DNA of 64,000 bases from Nostoc sp. KVJ3 (lineage in GTDB: Bacteria > Cyanobacteriota > Cyanobacteriia > Cyanobacteriales > Nostocaceae): positions 2,604,001 through 2,668,000 of the forward strand of contig NZ_WWFG01000002.1 of the NCBI RefSeq assembly GCF_026127265.1. The letters run 5' to 3'. The position numbers and the translations under genes are program-made. Positions 10,501 through 17,509 of the stretch are shown piece after piece. Below the pieces are notes generated by a model. That model made no database searches and was not told the DNA's origin. It saw only the letters and a program-made list of their open reading frames with translations. Positions within the stretch are counted from its first letter, which is position 1, and the number at the start of each line of letters is the position of its first letter.

Positions 10501-10705
10501 GCAATCGCTGCTCTATGTCGAGCCAATCTATCTAGAAGCCACACAAAATAGCTTACCAACTTTGGTGCGGGTAGTCGTAGCTTACGAAAACAGAATTGTC
10601 ATGGCACAAACCTTAGAACAAGCATTGCAGGGAATTTTTAAACCCGAAGTTACACCAGCCCCTCCGATTATCCGTCCCTTTGAAGAGGCAGCCCCGCGAG
10701 GTTAA
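7505..10705 (+). CDS. UPF0182 family large membrane protein
   Basis: This 1066-residue protein has about seven membrane helices in its first 400 residues (for example LLIGFFGLWLLLDMG) and a large hydrophilic remainder. It is recognised as UPF0182 from the block ARELDYSAVPQEAQTWINRH, then IYTHGFGFTVSPVNTVGAGG and YPSGSDNVYNSYDGLGGI. The function of the family is not known. Residues about 503-570 are not family sequence. They are a repeat-derived insertion (9010-9215) of Glu/Gly-rich and Pro/Ser-rich residues that keeps the frame open. The gene follows the ABC permease by 59 bases in the same direction, but no shared role is evident. Confidence 0.9.
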   Translation: MYWKWGFRLLIGFFGLWLLLDMGSHLGADIFWFQEVGYLQVFLMRVVTCGVLWVLVAGITATYLLLNLALAKRLKYPPSLKIESAKLGSELTSFLSPNYPGCNETPILAPQGFQPLKLRWLLPLTLVLSLLIGLMMAHYGQIALFYWHSPVNLTIPALFRPETIWQLLKQIVSQVWYLGFIAGVAIAILIYPEFFLSAIAVLFSLIFAFIISQNWPKVLQYFHPTLFNSTEPLFGEDISFYIFSLPLWELLELWLMGLCLYGFVAVTLTYLMSADSLSQGIFPGFSPQQQRHLFGMGGLLMLVVALSYWQSRYELVYSSRGVSYGASYTDVTAQLPAYTVLCVMAVAIAFYLLGRTLFWKPKSQYRPLVFYGLAVYLVMVAATDIVLPTVVQYLIVQPNELQREQPYIQRTIALTRQAFDLEAIDTRTFNPKGTLTEADIQKNDLTIRNIRLWDQRPLLETNRQLQQIRPYYRFPDADIDRYILKTDLTSPRPTASQKPLEPIEKEAGEQGAGSKGDGTERDSTSSVALASRRVRELLNRSRGLRPMFRSATRQESGVIPPRSLPPAKSLFVEPTERRQVLIAARELDYSAVPQEAQTWINRHLIYTHGFGFTVSPVNTVGAGGLPEYFVKDISGDSSALTTASKAIRDSIPIGQPRIYYGEITNSYVMTGTKVRELDYPSGSDNVYNSYDGLGGIEIGSAWRRWLFAMYLKDWQMVLTRDFLPDTKVLLRRNVKQRIQAIAPFLKFDSDPYLVAAAANQDSPSHPSYLYWIVDAYTTSDRYPYSDTGSDGINYIRNSIKVVIDAYHGTVKFYIADQNDPIIATWSAIFPQMFKPLSSMPVNLRSHTRYPVDFFKLQSERLMIYHMTDPQVFYNREDQWQIPNEIYGSEPRPVEPYYLITSLPTVTFVDAASRKEEFILLLPYTPKQRTNLIAWLAARSDGKNYGRLFLYVFPKERLVYGPEQIEARINQDPVISQQISLWNRQGSRAIQGNLLVIPIEQSLLYVEPIYLEATQNSLPTLVRVVVAYENRIVMAQTLEQALQGIFKPEVTPAPPIIRPFEEAAPRG
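9010..9215. repeat. Repeat insertion inside the UPF0182 coding sequence
   Basis: About 200 bases of dispersed-repeat DNA interrupt the conserved protein between LEPIEK and VEPTERRQ. It begins with AGGCAGGGGAGCAGGGAGCG and ends with its near complement around CCCCGCTCCCTGCCCCC, so it has an inverted-repeat character. In the middle is GCGTTAGCTTCCCGAAGGG, another common Nostoc repeat word. The reading frame is kept throughout. Confidence 0.75.
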
Positions 10706-10816
10706 GGGATTCTAAAACCCATAATAGGCGACAATAAACCATCGCTATTAACAAAATTTATTGCAACAGCCATAGTTTAATGCTTCAACATATTATGTAA
10801 TGGACACTAAAAGTTA

Positions 10817-10999
10817 ATGGACATGGTACAAAGTAACCAACTAGAGATTCGCCACATTAGTCCTGAAGTGAGGCAGTTGATTAAAATGTACGCCGATGTT
10901 AATAACTGTACGCAGTCTGAGATGTTGGAACGCATGATTTTGGAGTGGGATGCCCAACAAAGCGAGAGCGAACGACCGCCAGGAGACGAAGATGAATAG
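10817..10999 (+). CDS. Small acidic-tailed protein, possibly ribbon-helix-helix-like
   Basis: This 60-residue protein (MDMVQSNQLEIRHISPEVRQ...) has a strand-helix-helix look: a basic/polar strand (LEIRHIS), the helix PEVRQLIKMYADVNN and the helix CTQSEMLERMILEWDAQQ. It ends in a very acidic tail (ERPPGDEDE). This layout is seen in small DNA-binding antitoxin or regulator proteins, but I cannot assign a family. No toxin gene sits beside it. Two ATGs (10817, 10823) could start it. Confidence 0.5.
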   Translation: MDMVQSNQLEIRHISPEVRQLIKMYADVNNCTQSEMLERMILEWDAQQSESERPPGDEDE

Positions 11000-11039
11000 C
11001 TTTCTACTAGGAGTACTGCAAGAAAGAAAATGCCCAATT

Positions 11040-11102
11040 GTCGTTGCGAGCGAAGCGAAGCAATCCCAAGGGCTGCGATTGCTTCGCTTCGCTCGCAACG
11101 AC
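11040..11102. repeat. Perfect 26-bp inverted repeat (stem-loop)
   Basis: The arms at 11040-11065 and 11077-11102 match perfectly over 26 bases (left arm begins GTCGTTGCGAGCGAAGCG) around an 11-base loop. The word GCGAGCGAAGCGAAGCAATC also occurs, modified, near 40560-40620. It is a dispersed palindromic repeat lying just after a small plus-strand gene. Confidence 0.85.
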
Positions 11103-11137
11103 AGGTTTTAGATCATTTATTTTTTGGAACACTCTAG

Positions 11138-11182
11138 AATAATTCGTAATAGAGCGTGCCGGAGGCTCTATTACGAATTATT
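11138..11182 (-). terminator. 18-bp perfect inverted repeat at the 3' end of the 11190-11675 gene
   Basis: The arms at 11138-11155 and 11165-11182 (AATAATTCGTAATAGAGC and its complement) flank a 9-base loop, eight bases past the stop codon of the minus-strand gene. The position suits a terminator, but the AATTCGTAAT word also occurs elsewhere (40840-40890, 51900), so it is also a repeat. Confidence 0.5.
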
Positions 11183-11189
11183 TAGCTGT

Positions 11190-11675
11190 CTAGTTCAAGA
11201 AAAATTTTCTAGATATTGGATCTTGTTTGAGGGATTGAATAAAATCTCTCAACGTCATCATGCTACCCGTTAAGGTGAACTTAGGAGTACCATTTTGAGC
11301 GACAATTCTCACTTCACCATCTTGGATCTGAATCTTATTTTTAATGGTATCCCATAGAGTATCAAAGCTCTCATCGTCCTTACAACCATTGGCTTCAAGA
11401 TATCTTTGGTATACTTCTGTTTTGAGTGCAAGTGCTTCTGCTGCTTGAGTCCGCGCTTCAAAGTGATTAACTACATCTTCGTAAGCACTCTTTCTCAGAA
11501 TTTTATTTTCAGCCTGAACTTGCTCTAACTGACTTTTGACGGCTTGCAGTTGGGATGCTAAAGCAGCTGATTTATGGTATTCAAGTTTTAAGGCTTGCTT
11601 TGCATTGGCTAACAAGGTTTTATAATCTAGCTGATCTTGATCTTTTTCGGATTGCATTTTTATTTTATCGATCAA
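11190..11675 (-). CDS. Uncharacterised coiled-coil protein
   Basis: I do not recognise this 161-residue protein. Residues about 10-95 are strongly helical and heptad-like (LASQLQAVKSQLEQVQAENKI, then VVNHFEARTQAAEALALKTE), predicting a coiled coil. The C-terminal third (IQIQDGEVRIVAQNGTPKFT, then MTLRDFIQSLKQDPISRKFF) looks like a small compact domain. Met7 (MQSEKDQDQ) is an alternative start. It has no signal peptide or membrane helix. An inverted repeat closes the gene. No neighbour gives a clue to function. Confidence 0.6.
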   Translation of the reverse strand: MIDKIKMQSEKDQDQLDYKTLLANAKQALKLEYHKSAALASQLQAVKSQLEQVQAENKILRKSAYEDVVNHFEARTQAAEALALKTEVYQRYLEANGCKDDESFDTLWDTIKNKIQIQDGEVRIVAQNGTPKFTLTGSMMTLRDFIQSLKQDPISRKFFLN

Positions 11676-11792
11676 CAGACTTCTGGTAATAAACTCCCGT
11701 CAGTTATATAACAAAAACTGGCGAGAGTTAATCGAGAGTTAATTAAATATCTTCTGTGTTATACCAGTTCTTTATGAAGATGCACATAATGA

Positions 11793-11816
11793 GTCCCCCC
11801 AACACATCGGGGGGAC
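11793..11816. repeat. Hairpin GTCCCCCC...GGGGGGAC
   Basis: An 8-bp perfect stem (11793-11800 with 11809-11816) has an 8-base loop in the gap between two minus-strand unknown genes. It is followed by GGCGTAGCCGGGAG, a fragment of the GGCGTAGCC repeat family. There is no T-run, so a terminator is doubtful. Confidence 0.5.
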
Positions 11817-11877
11817 GGCGTAGCCGGGAGGTAAATATATGCAGCTTCACAAAGAAACGGTATTATCTGAGTATTAG

Positions 11878-12180
11878 TTATTTCACCAATAATGGTGATT
11901 CCGAGTGAGGATTATCCTGGATGCTACTCAGACAAACGCTAATGTGTGAGCGGATAGCTCGCTCATAAACTCCAGTTTGTTGAGTGCGTACTCCTACAGC
12001 TTGATATATTAAATTAATTTCGGGAAATTCAGACCAGTACATCAAAAAAATGTCTTTAGCTGGAGTAATAATTTCATAATTATTCTCTTGTCTTTTCTTT
12101 CTGAGCTTACAATTATTCAGTTGTAATTTCTGTCTGAATAGTTTTTCAAATTCTAGAATTAAATCTGAAGTAGTTTTCAT
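11878..12180 (-). CDS. Uncharacterised 100-aa protein
   Basis: This small soluble protein begins with a basic helix (LILEFEKLFRQKLQLNNCKLRKKRQ) and continues with a beta-rich middle (FLMYWSEFPEINLIYQAV). No known motif, membrane segment or signal peptide is visible. It is separated by about 200 bases from the coiled-coil gene and by about 380 from the SH3 gene, so it is probably a single gene. The ATG start is preceded by ACGTTTTAACGTGTATAAACC, with no clear Shine-Dalgarno. Confidence 0.5.
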   Translation of the reverse strand: MKTTSDLILEFEKLFRQKLQLNNCKLRKKRQENNYEIITPAKDIFLMYWSEFPEINLIYQAVGVRTQQTGVYERAIRSHISVCLSSIQDNPHSESPLLVK

Positions 12181-12558
12181 GGTTTATACACGTTAAAACG
12201 TGTTAATTATGCAAAGACTATCTTGTGTATTACTCAGTATGACACTTCAGATACCTCTTACTATATAGTGTATCAGTTATTGGGTATTTGAAAGTCAGAT
12301 GCTTATTTTTCTCTTCTCACGAATCAAAGAGAGGGCTAATTCCTATTCTACTGGGAACTGGGGATAGGAGACGTTGTGCGTACCAATATCCCCATTCGTT
12401 TAGCATTAGGAAAATATCGTTGTGGGCGGTGGCGAAGTTTTTTTCTATCACAGAGCTTTTATTGCGATTAGATGCTTTTTAGCTTATTTGCAAACAATAC
12501 TAATTAAGCAGTCAGGGGGTTTGAGAGCAACTAAATTTATTTATGAGAAAGTTGTAAA
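12181..12558. other. Intergenic region without recognised content
   Basis: These 378 bases lie between two minus-strand genes. Plus-strand frames here (12288-12482, 12422-12724) have low-information sequence and overlap the end of the SH3 gene, so they are not credible. I see no hairpin or RNA gene. Confidence 0.4.
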
Positions 12559-13119
12559 TTATTGTTCTTGCTCTGGTTTTTGTGTATCCTCTGGTTTATC
12601 AGGTTGTTTTTCATCAACTTTTTCGGTATTACCTGCCTTTACCCAACCTTCTTGTTCGCTACCTTCCAACCGGATCTTTTGCCAAGCTTTATCGTCACTT
12701 TCTTGCAAAATAATAATTTTTTGATTAAAACTAACTCCACCAACACGTTCAGCTTCTTGATTTGGTTGCGATCGCAAACTCAAGCCTTCACGCCAACTAA
12801 CACGTCCCCGAGAAGCTCCCGGTGGTAATGGTTTTGCTGATGGGGTAGCCTTTGCTGATGCTGTGGGAGTGGGAGTAGGGGTTGGGCTGGAAGACGATTT
12901 AATAGGTGTCCCAGAGGTAAGAGTGGGTTTACCTCCTCCAAGCTCAGTTCCTTTTGGCGCTTGGGCTTTTACTGAGGGGCTATCGTTGGAAAAAACGGGT
13001 TTTGCAGGGGGTATACCGGTGCGATTCATGAAATAGAGTGCGACTGCAACGCCACCACCTACTAATACAGCGATCGCTAAGAAAAACCCAAGTATAAATT
13101 TTGTTAAGCCAGACAACAT
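12559..13119 (-). CDS. Membrane-anchored SH3-domain protein
   Basis: From the ATG at 13119 this is 186 residues. One membrane helix (about 6-28, FILGFFLAIAVLVGGGVAVALYF) is followed by a long Pro/Ser/Thr linker with the tract SSSPTPTPTPTAS. A bacterial SH3 domain comes next (VSWREGLSLRSQPNQEAERV, then LEGSEQEGWVKAG), and the tail is charged (KQPDKPEDTQKPEQEQ). SH3_3-type domains usually bind peptidoglycan peptides or other ligands outside the membrane. A TTG nine codons upstream (13146) is possible but less likely. It sits 112 bases past the end of the Ycf46 gene in the same direction. Confidence 0.75.
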   Translation of the reverse strand: MLSGLTKFILGFFLAIAVLVGGGVAVALYFMNRTGIPPAKPVFSNDSPSVKAQAPKGTELGGGKPTLTSGTPIKSSSSPTPTPTPTASAKATPSAKPLPPGASRGRVSWREGLSLRSQPNQEAERVGGVSFNQKIIILQESDDKAWQKIRLEGSEQEGWVKAGNTEKVDEKQPDKPEDTQKPEQEQ

Positions 13120-13231
13120 AGTTAAAACCTGATCGCCAGTGGTCAATAGTTAATAGTCAATAATAATTCATGAATTATTATTGACTAGCAATTATTAACT
13201 AACCAATTATTGTAACTGCCGTTGAATCCGT

Positions 13232-14743
13232 TTAAGTATTACGCCGGAGGCGATCGCTTAAAGGATTGTGTTTCGATGCTAAACGCGCTCTCCCCGCAGC
13301 CGCCCATTCTTGGAGTTGCTGAATTTGCTCTACGGCAGTTCGCGCCAAAGGTATAATCTGACTGGCTGCTTCTAAAATGTCATCGGTAGCAAAGTCACGG
13401 TTTTGGCTAAATCCAATATGCATCGCTTCAATTAAAGTTTGCTCAATCTCCGCCCCAGAAAAATCTGGTGTTTCATAAGCTAACCTCTCGATGTCATAAC
13501 TTTTCAAGTTGTGGGGGCGCAATCGGGATAAATGCACATCATAAATTGCTTTTCTCTCTTCTTGGGTGGGCAATCCCACAAAGAAAATTTCATCAAATCG
13601 CCCTTTGCGGAGCATTTCTGGCGGTAAGGCTTGGATGTCGTTAGCGGTGGCGACGACAAAAACGGGTGAGCTTTTTTCGGCTAGCCAGTTAATAAAAGTA
13701 CCAAACACCCGGCTGGCTGTTCCGGCATCACCTTTGCTACCAACTCCGGCAAAGGCTTTATCTATTTCATCAATCCACAATATACAGGGAGCGAGGGCTT
13801 CAGCTACTTGGATCATTTGCCGAGTGCGAGATTCTGATTCACCCACCAAACCACCAAATAATCTGCCCACATCCAGACGTAGCAAGGGTAAATGCCAGTG
13901 ATGAGCGATCGCTTTTGCGGTTAACGATTTACCAGTTCCCTGAATACCCACCAACATTAAACCACGGGGGTGCGGTAATCCGTACTGCCGCGCCTTATCA
14001 GTAAATGAGCCTCCCCGACGGATCAGCCAGTCTTTCAAGTTATCCAATCCGCCGATATCAGAAATTTGCTCAGTGGCGGGATAGAAGTCCAAGATTTGGG
14101 TTTGGCGGATAGTTTGGCGCTTTTCTTCCAAAACCAGATCCACGTCTTCTGGTTGCAATTCTCCGTGAGTAGCGATCGCTTTTGCTAAAACCCGGCGAAT
14201 CCGTTCCATCGAAAGCCCTTGACAAGAGCGTACTAAGTCATCTAAAACTTTGCCAGAAAGTGAGTTACCAGTACTTTGTAGTAAGCGTTCTACCTCAGTT
14301 TTAATTTCTGGAGCGGCTGGTAAGGGAAACTCGACGACTGTCAAAACTTCGGTTAAATCGTCAGGAATGGCGATGCGTGGCGATAGTAGGACAATATTTT
14401 TTGGTTGCGACTTGAGGAGTCGGGAGAGATTGCGGAGTTTGCGGGCGATCGCTACATCATCTAAAAAGCGATGATAATCTCGGAGAATCAATACAGCTGG
14501 CGCAGAAGCTGGTAATTTTTCGATAAATTCTAAAGCTTGTAGGGGGTTACGTCGCCCAAAGCCAACATCATTAGGGTTTCCCTGGTAGCCATCGACAAAA
14601 TCCCAAGTATATACTGGGCGATTACCCTGGTTGGTTGCTTCTTCCCGGATCGCTGCTTCTACCCGTTCTTCCTCATAAGTGGGAATATAAATTAAGGGGT
14701 AGCGGGCGCGTAGCAGCAGTTTAAACTCTTCACGGAAGTTCAT
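13232..14743 (-). CDS. ycf46: AAA+ ATPase, Ycf46 family
   Basis: This 503-residue soluble ATPase matches the Ycf46 family of cyanobacteria and red-lineage plastids. The N-terminal half (RARYPLIYIPTYEEERVEAA, DFVDGYQGNP, VLILRDYHRFLDD) is a degenerate AAA-like domain. The C-terminal half is a full AAA+ module with Walker A GIQGTGKS, Walker B ILWIDEIDKA, sensor 1 FVVATAND and the arginine-finger region EMLRKGRFDE. Cyanobacterial members have been linked to carbon-uptake or photosynthesis regulation, but the precise role is unsettled. The ATG at 14743 directly gives the conserved MNFREEFKLLLRARYP start. Confidence 0.9.
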   Translation of the reverse strand: MNFREEFKLLLRARYPLIYIPTYEEERVEAAIREEATNQGNRPVYTWDFVDGYQGNPNDVGFGRRNPLQALEFIEKLPASAPAVLILRDYHRFLDDVAIARKLRNLSRLLKSQPKNIVLLSPRIAIPDDLTEVLTVVEFPLPAAPEIKTEVERLLQSTGNSLSGKVLDDLVRSCQGLSMERIRRVLAKAIATHGELQPEDVDLVLEEKRQTIRQTQILDFYPATEQISDIGGLDNLKDWLIRRGGSFTDKARQYGLPHPRGLMLVGIQGTGKSLTAKAIAHHWHLPLLRLDVGRLFGGLVGESESRTRQMIQVAEALAPCILWIDEIDKAFAGVGSKGDAGTASRVFGTFINWLAEKSSPVFVVATANDIQALPPEMLRKGRFDEIFFVGLPTQEERKAIYDVHLSRLRPHNLKSYDIERLAYETPDFSGAEIEQTLIEAMHIGFSQNRDFATDDILEAASQIIPLARTAVEQIQQLQEWAAAGRARLASKHNPLSDRLRRNT

Positions 14744-14962
14744 ATTTGGCTGTGGTTATTTGTTCTTCTCTCATTGTTCAGCAAAATATTAGGCGAATAG
14801 AATTCACTGCTACACAAACAAAGTCCGCCTCCGTAGACTAACGAAAAATCAAGATTTTTATAATACACTTAGACGTAAACATTTCTGAACTACCTTTTTC
14901 GTTCATATCTCGGCTCAATGCCTATTTGCATCAGGTATTTGAGTTTTGATTAAGGCATAATT

Positions 14963-15310
14963 ATGGAGAAAGTGAATCTAGTATCGCTGTCTATGAATCT
15001 TCAAAGAGTCACAAGTTTGAATAGGCTGTCTCTTCATGTTCTGGTTGAACAGGCATCCGAGGGGCATTTTATCGCGTCAGTGCCAGAGTTGCCTGATTGT
15101 GTAGCCGAAGCTGAAACCCGTTCAGATGCGATCGCGGCCGTACAAGAGCAAGTTAGAGTGAGACTGGCAAATATTGAGGTACTGATGCTAGAAGTTGCCA
15201 ATAATCCTTGGACAGATTTTATTGGGATGTTTGAAGGAGATGATGAGTTTGCAACTCTTGCTCAGGAACTCCGTACTGAGCGCGAATTAGATATAAATAG
15301 TACTGTATGA
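14963..15310 (+). CDS. HicB-like antitoxin
   Basis: This 115-residue protein has the HicB-type fold signature: a strand SLHVLVEQASEGHFIASVPE, then LPDCVAEAETRSDAIAAV, followed by a helix. A C-terminal extension has no obvious DNA-binding motif. HicB proteins neutralise HicA RNases, but here the partner is a PIN-domain protein whose ATG overlaps this stop codon (ATGA at 15307-15310), implying translational coupling. I infer that it is the antitoxin of that PIN toxin. An internal start at Met11 is possible. Confidence 0.75.
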   Translation: MEKVNLVSLSMNLQRVTSLNRLSLHVLVEQASEGHFIASVPELPDCVAEAETRSDAIAAVQEQVRVRLANIEVLMLEVANNPWTDFIGMFEGDDEFATLAQELRTERELDINSTV

Positions 15311-15744
15311 GCCTTTGGGTGTTAGATACAGATCATGTGTCACTTCTATTAGAGCGACATCCATTCGTTAGCCGTCGGGTGTCAGAGGTGGGAGCAGAGG
15401 TAGCGATTTCTATTGTGACGGTTCAGGAATTGTTTAATGGTTGGGTGGTGAGAATTAATAGTGCGCGAAAAGTTGAAGATGTTGTGCGACTGTATGGAAA
15501 GTTGAGCCGGACAGTTGCTCTATTTGGACGGGTGAGGGTGTTGGATTTTGATGATTTTGCAGGTGAAACGTTTGTGCGATTGCGATTAGAAAATCCCACG
15601 TTATCGAAACAGCGATTACAGAAGGATATGCGAATCGCGGCAATTGCCTTGGCTCTTGATGCAGTTGTAGTGACGCGAAACTATCGAGATTTTTCTCAAG
15701 TGCCTTCTTTAAAGATTGAGGATTGGTCACGACAGGATGGATGA
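15307..15744 (+). CDS. vapC: PIN-domain toxin, VapC type
   Basis: This 145-residue PIN RNase has the expected acidic residues: D7 (WVLDTDHVS), E41 (VTVQELFNG), D107 (QKDMRIAAIALAL) and D128 (VVTRNYRDFSQV). VapC toxins cut initiator tRNA or rRNA and are held by a co-encoded antitoxin. Its ATG overlaps the stop of the HicB-like gene. All catalytic positions are intact, so the toxin should be active. The unusual feature is the HicB-like rather than AbrB- or RHH-type partner. Confidence 0.88.
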   Translation: MSLWVLDTDHVSLLLERHPFVSRRVSEVGAEVAISIVTVQELFNGWVVRINSARKVEDVVRLYGKLSRTVALFGRVRVLDFDDFAGETFVRLRLENPTLSKQRLQKDMRIAAIALALDAVVVTRNYRDFSQVPSLKIEDWSRQDG

Positions 15745-15851
15745 TCATTGTTGACACAGCACCAAAGGGCATAGCCACCGTGGTGAGTGAATAAAATCTC
15801 ATCTATATAGATAGCAATCGCTAGGAAAATACACCAAATGCCCAAAAAGTT

Positions 15852-16112
15852 ATGGCTATTAACAGTTTGTGCTTTTATGTGCGTGTCCCAGCACGAGTTT
15901 TAGGATGCCTGCGTGGTGGTGAAATTACTGTTATCCTCTTTCCTGGGCATGGGTTAGTGCTAACAGAACCAATCCAAACCTATCTCATTCCTGAAAACTT
16001 GAGAATGCCCAATAGTGAGTTTGATGTGTTGTTCAAACATCCTGGTCGAGAGATGATCCGAGTCTTGCGTCACGACGAATTTTGTCCAGAAATCGATGCA
16101 AGCAATGAGTGA
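15852..16112 (+). CDS. Uncharacterised 86-aa protein
   Basis: A short soluble protein (MAINSLCFYVRVPARVLGCL...) with mixed strand character (GGEITVILFPGHGLVLTEPI) and an acidic end. I cannot place it in a family. It is 107 bases after the PIN toxin and ends three bases before the tail of a convergent gene. Sequence composition is like the neighbours. Confidence 0.45.
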   Translation: MAINSLCFYVRVPARVLGCLRGGEITVILFPGHGLVLTEPIQTYLIPENLRMPNSEFDVLFKHPGREMIRVLRHDEFCPEIDASNE

Positions 16113-16115
16113 AGT

Positions 16116-16511
16116 TCAACTTATCTCAAACATTGGAGAATCGACATCTAAAAGCCAATTCTCATCAAGAAATTCTAGATTTTCATCATAAACAAGAACT
16201 AGCTCACCAATCTTTTGAGTATGATTATTTTGCGCTTGTGTGGCATCAACACCATCAGCTATAAGTGAAAACTTTAGTTGTAAAAAACGTTCTTGGTGAG
16301 TAACACCAATAGAACTGCTAACTAATTCGGCATCTAAGATACGAGGCAACGTAATTGTTTCATAATATTCATCTTGTTCATCCCAGTAACCGCACACTTT
16401 ATAATCACCTTGGTTAAGATGCTCTTGAACAAGAATATTGACATCTAAATTTTCTAATATTTCAGTTAAATCTTGCCAGACTTGATGATTTTTTAATTCC
16501 AGTCTTGTCAT
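16116..16511 (-). CDS. Uncharacterised acidic 131-aa protein
   Basis: This strongly acidic protein (MTRLELKNHQVWQDLTEILE...) is rich in Asp/Glu and has a beta-rich centre (ERFLQLKFSLIADGVDATQA). No motif, signal peptide or membrane helix is seen and I cannot assign a function. It is convergent with the preceding small gene (tails three bases apart) and divergent from the AbrB/PIN pair. Confidence 0.5.
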   Translation of the reverse strand: MTRLELKNHQVWQDLTEILENLDVNILVQEHLNQGDYKVCGYWDEQDEYYETITLPRILDAELVSSSIGVTHQERFLQLKFSLIADGVDATQAQNNHTQKIGELVLVYDENLEFLDENWLLDVDSPMFEIS

Positions 16512-16630
16512 ATTCTATGGGTTTAATGTTCTGTTACCAAACCTGGGAAGGTTTTAGATTTAGTAAGGTAGGATGTATATACTCAAGTAAGGAATCCTTA
16601 CATTTGATAGCAAAGACTAGGAGGCAAGTC

Positions 16631-16851
16631 ATGCTCGCCAAGTTAACTTCTAAAAATCAACTAACGCTGCCTAAAAGTATTACTCGTGAAATCGGTGAGG
16701 CTGAGTATTTTGAGGTAAAGGTGGAGGGGGGCAAATTATTCTGACTCCTGTAAAAATTCATCGGGCTGATGCGGTTCGATCTAAGCTGGCGGATTTAGGA
16801 CTGAGTGAGCAGGATGTGTCTGATGCAGTGGCTTGGGCGCGTCAATCGTAA
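16631..16851 (+). pseudogene. AbrB/MazE-type antitoxin, frameshifted
   Basis: The gene begins MLAKLTSKNQLTLPKSITRE, the swapped-hairpin AbrB signature of VapB/MazE-type antitoxins. A run of six G at 16726-16731 then puts it out of frame and it stops after only 37 residues (16742-16744). With one more G it would read VEGGQIILTPVKIHRADAVR and on through KLADLGLSEQDVSDAVAWAR to a TAA at 16849-16851, a normal 73-residue antitoxin. The start ATG at 16631 follows TAGGAGGCAAGTC, a good ribosome site. The full frame ends inside the start of the PIN gene, typical of coupled TA pairs. Confidence 0.85.
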
Positions 16852-17306
16852 TAGTTTGTCCACGGGTGGTAATTGATACTAATATCATCATCTCGGCGCT
16901 GATATTTGGGAGCAGAGTATCTAGGCTTCGTTTGGCATGGCAGGACGATCTCTTCACTCCACTGGTTTCTAAAGCGACAACAACTGAGTTAATCCGAGTG
17001 CTGGCTTATCCAAAGTTGAAGCTCACGCCAACTGAGCAAGAAGATTTACTATCGGATTACATACTCTTTTGTGAAGCTGTCGCGATGCCCAGCCGCTTGC
17101 CTGTAATTCCTGAATGTCGCGATCCGTTTGATGTGCCTTTTTTACTTTTGGCTGTGGTAAGTGAGGCTGATTATCTCGTGACCGGCGATAGCGAAGCGCT
17201 GCCGCCAAAGGCGGATCGCGATTTACTCAGTCTAAAAGATAATTTTTCTTGCCCGATTATCACGGCTGAAGATTTTCTAAATGTTATTGATGGTCAGTCA
17301 CCCTAA
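16833..17306 (+). CDS. PIN-domain toxin (COG1569 type), with a small repeat inserted
   Basis: This PIN-fold RNase is the toxin partner of the frameshifted AbrB antitoxin. The motifs are VVIDTNIIISALIFGS (first Asp), TTTELIRVLAYPKL (Glu), ECRDPFDVPFLLLAV (Asp pair) and DYLVTGDSEAL...DLLSL. The frame opens at TTG 16833. GTG 16866 gives MVIDTNIII, closer to family starts, and may be the true start. Between TGD and DLLSL nine residues (SEALPPKAD) are encoded by a 24-base repeat plus a 3-base duplication. The insertion lies near the last acidic site but keeps the frame. If the antitoxin is truly broken, toxin activity should be reduced or the pair dead. Confidence 0.85.
   Translation: MGASIVIVCPRVVIDTNIIISALIFGSRVSRLRLAWQDDLFTPLVSKATTTELIRVLAYPKLKLTPTEQEDLLSDYILFCEAVAMPSRLPVIPECRDPFDVPFLLLAVVSEADYLVTGDSEALPPKADRDLLSLKDNFSCPIITAEDFLNVIDGQSP
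17190..17213. mobile_element. 24-bp small dispersed repeat inserted in a HIP1-like site
   Basis: The word AGCGAAGCGCTGCCGCCAAA (24 bases in all) splits a GCGAT^CGC context and is flanked by the triplet GAT on both sides. Removing it with one GAT restores a HIP1 octamer (GCGATCGC) and the normal PIN sequence. Very small mobile repeats of 21-27 bases are described in Nostoc-type genomes. This fits them in size and behaviour. Confidence 0.7.
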
Positions 17307-17509
17307 TTTTTCTGGTGATGCCTTGTAAAAGTGTAATGTCGAGCCGAGATACAATACTAAACATAAACTTTCCGATCGCATCTTACAAGCCTCGTATATT
17401 TACCACCCATGCTGTCTTTGTCGAGTTAATATTCCCGAAAGCGATGCCTAGGTTGGTAAACTACGCACGGGCGGGAAATCACAGAATTTGAGGCATAAGC
17501 AATAGGCTA

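Noticed and set aside
12288..12828. Plus-strand frames near the SH3 gene
   Set aside because: Low-information sequences overlapping the well-supported minus-strand gene.
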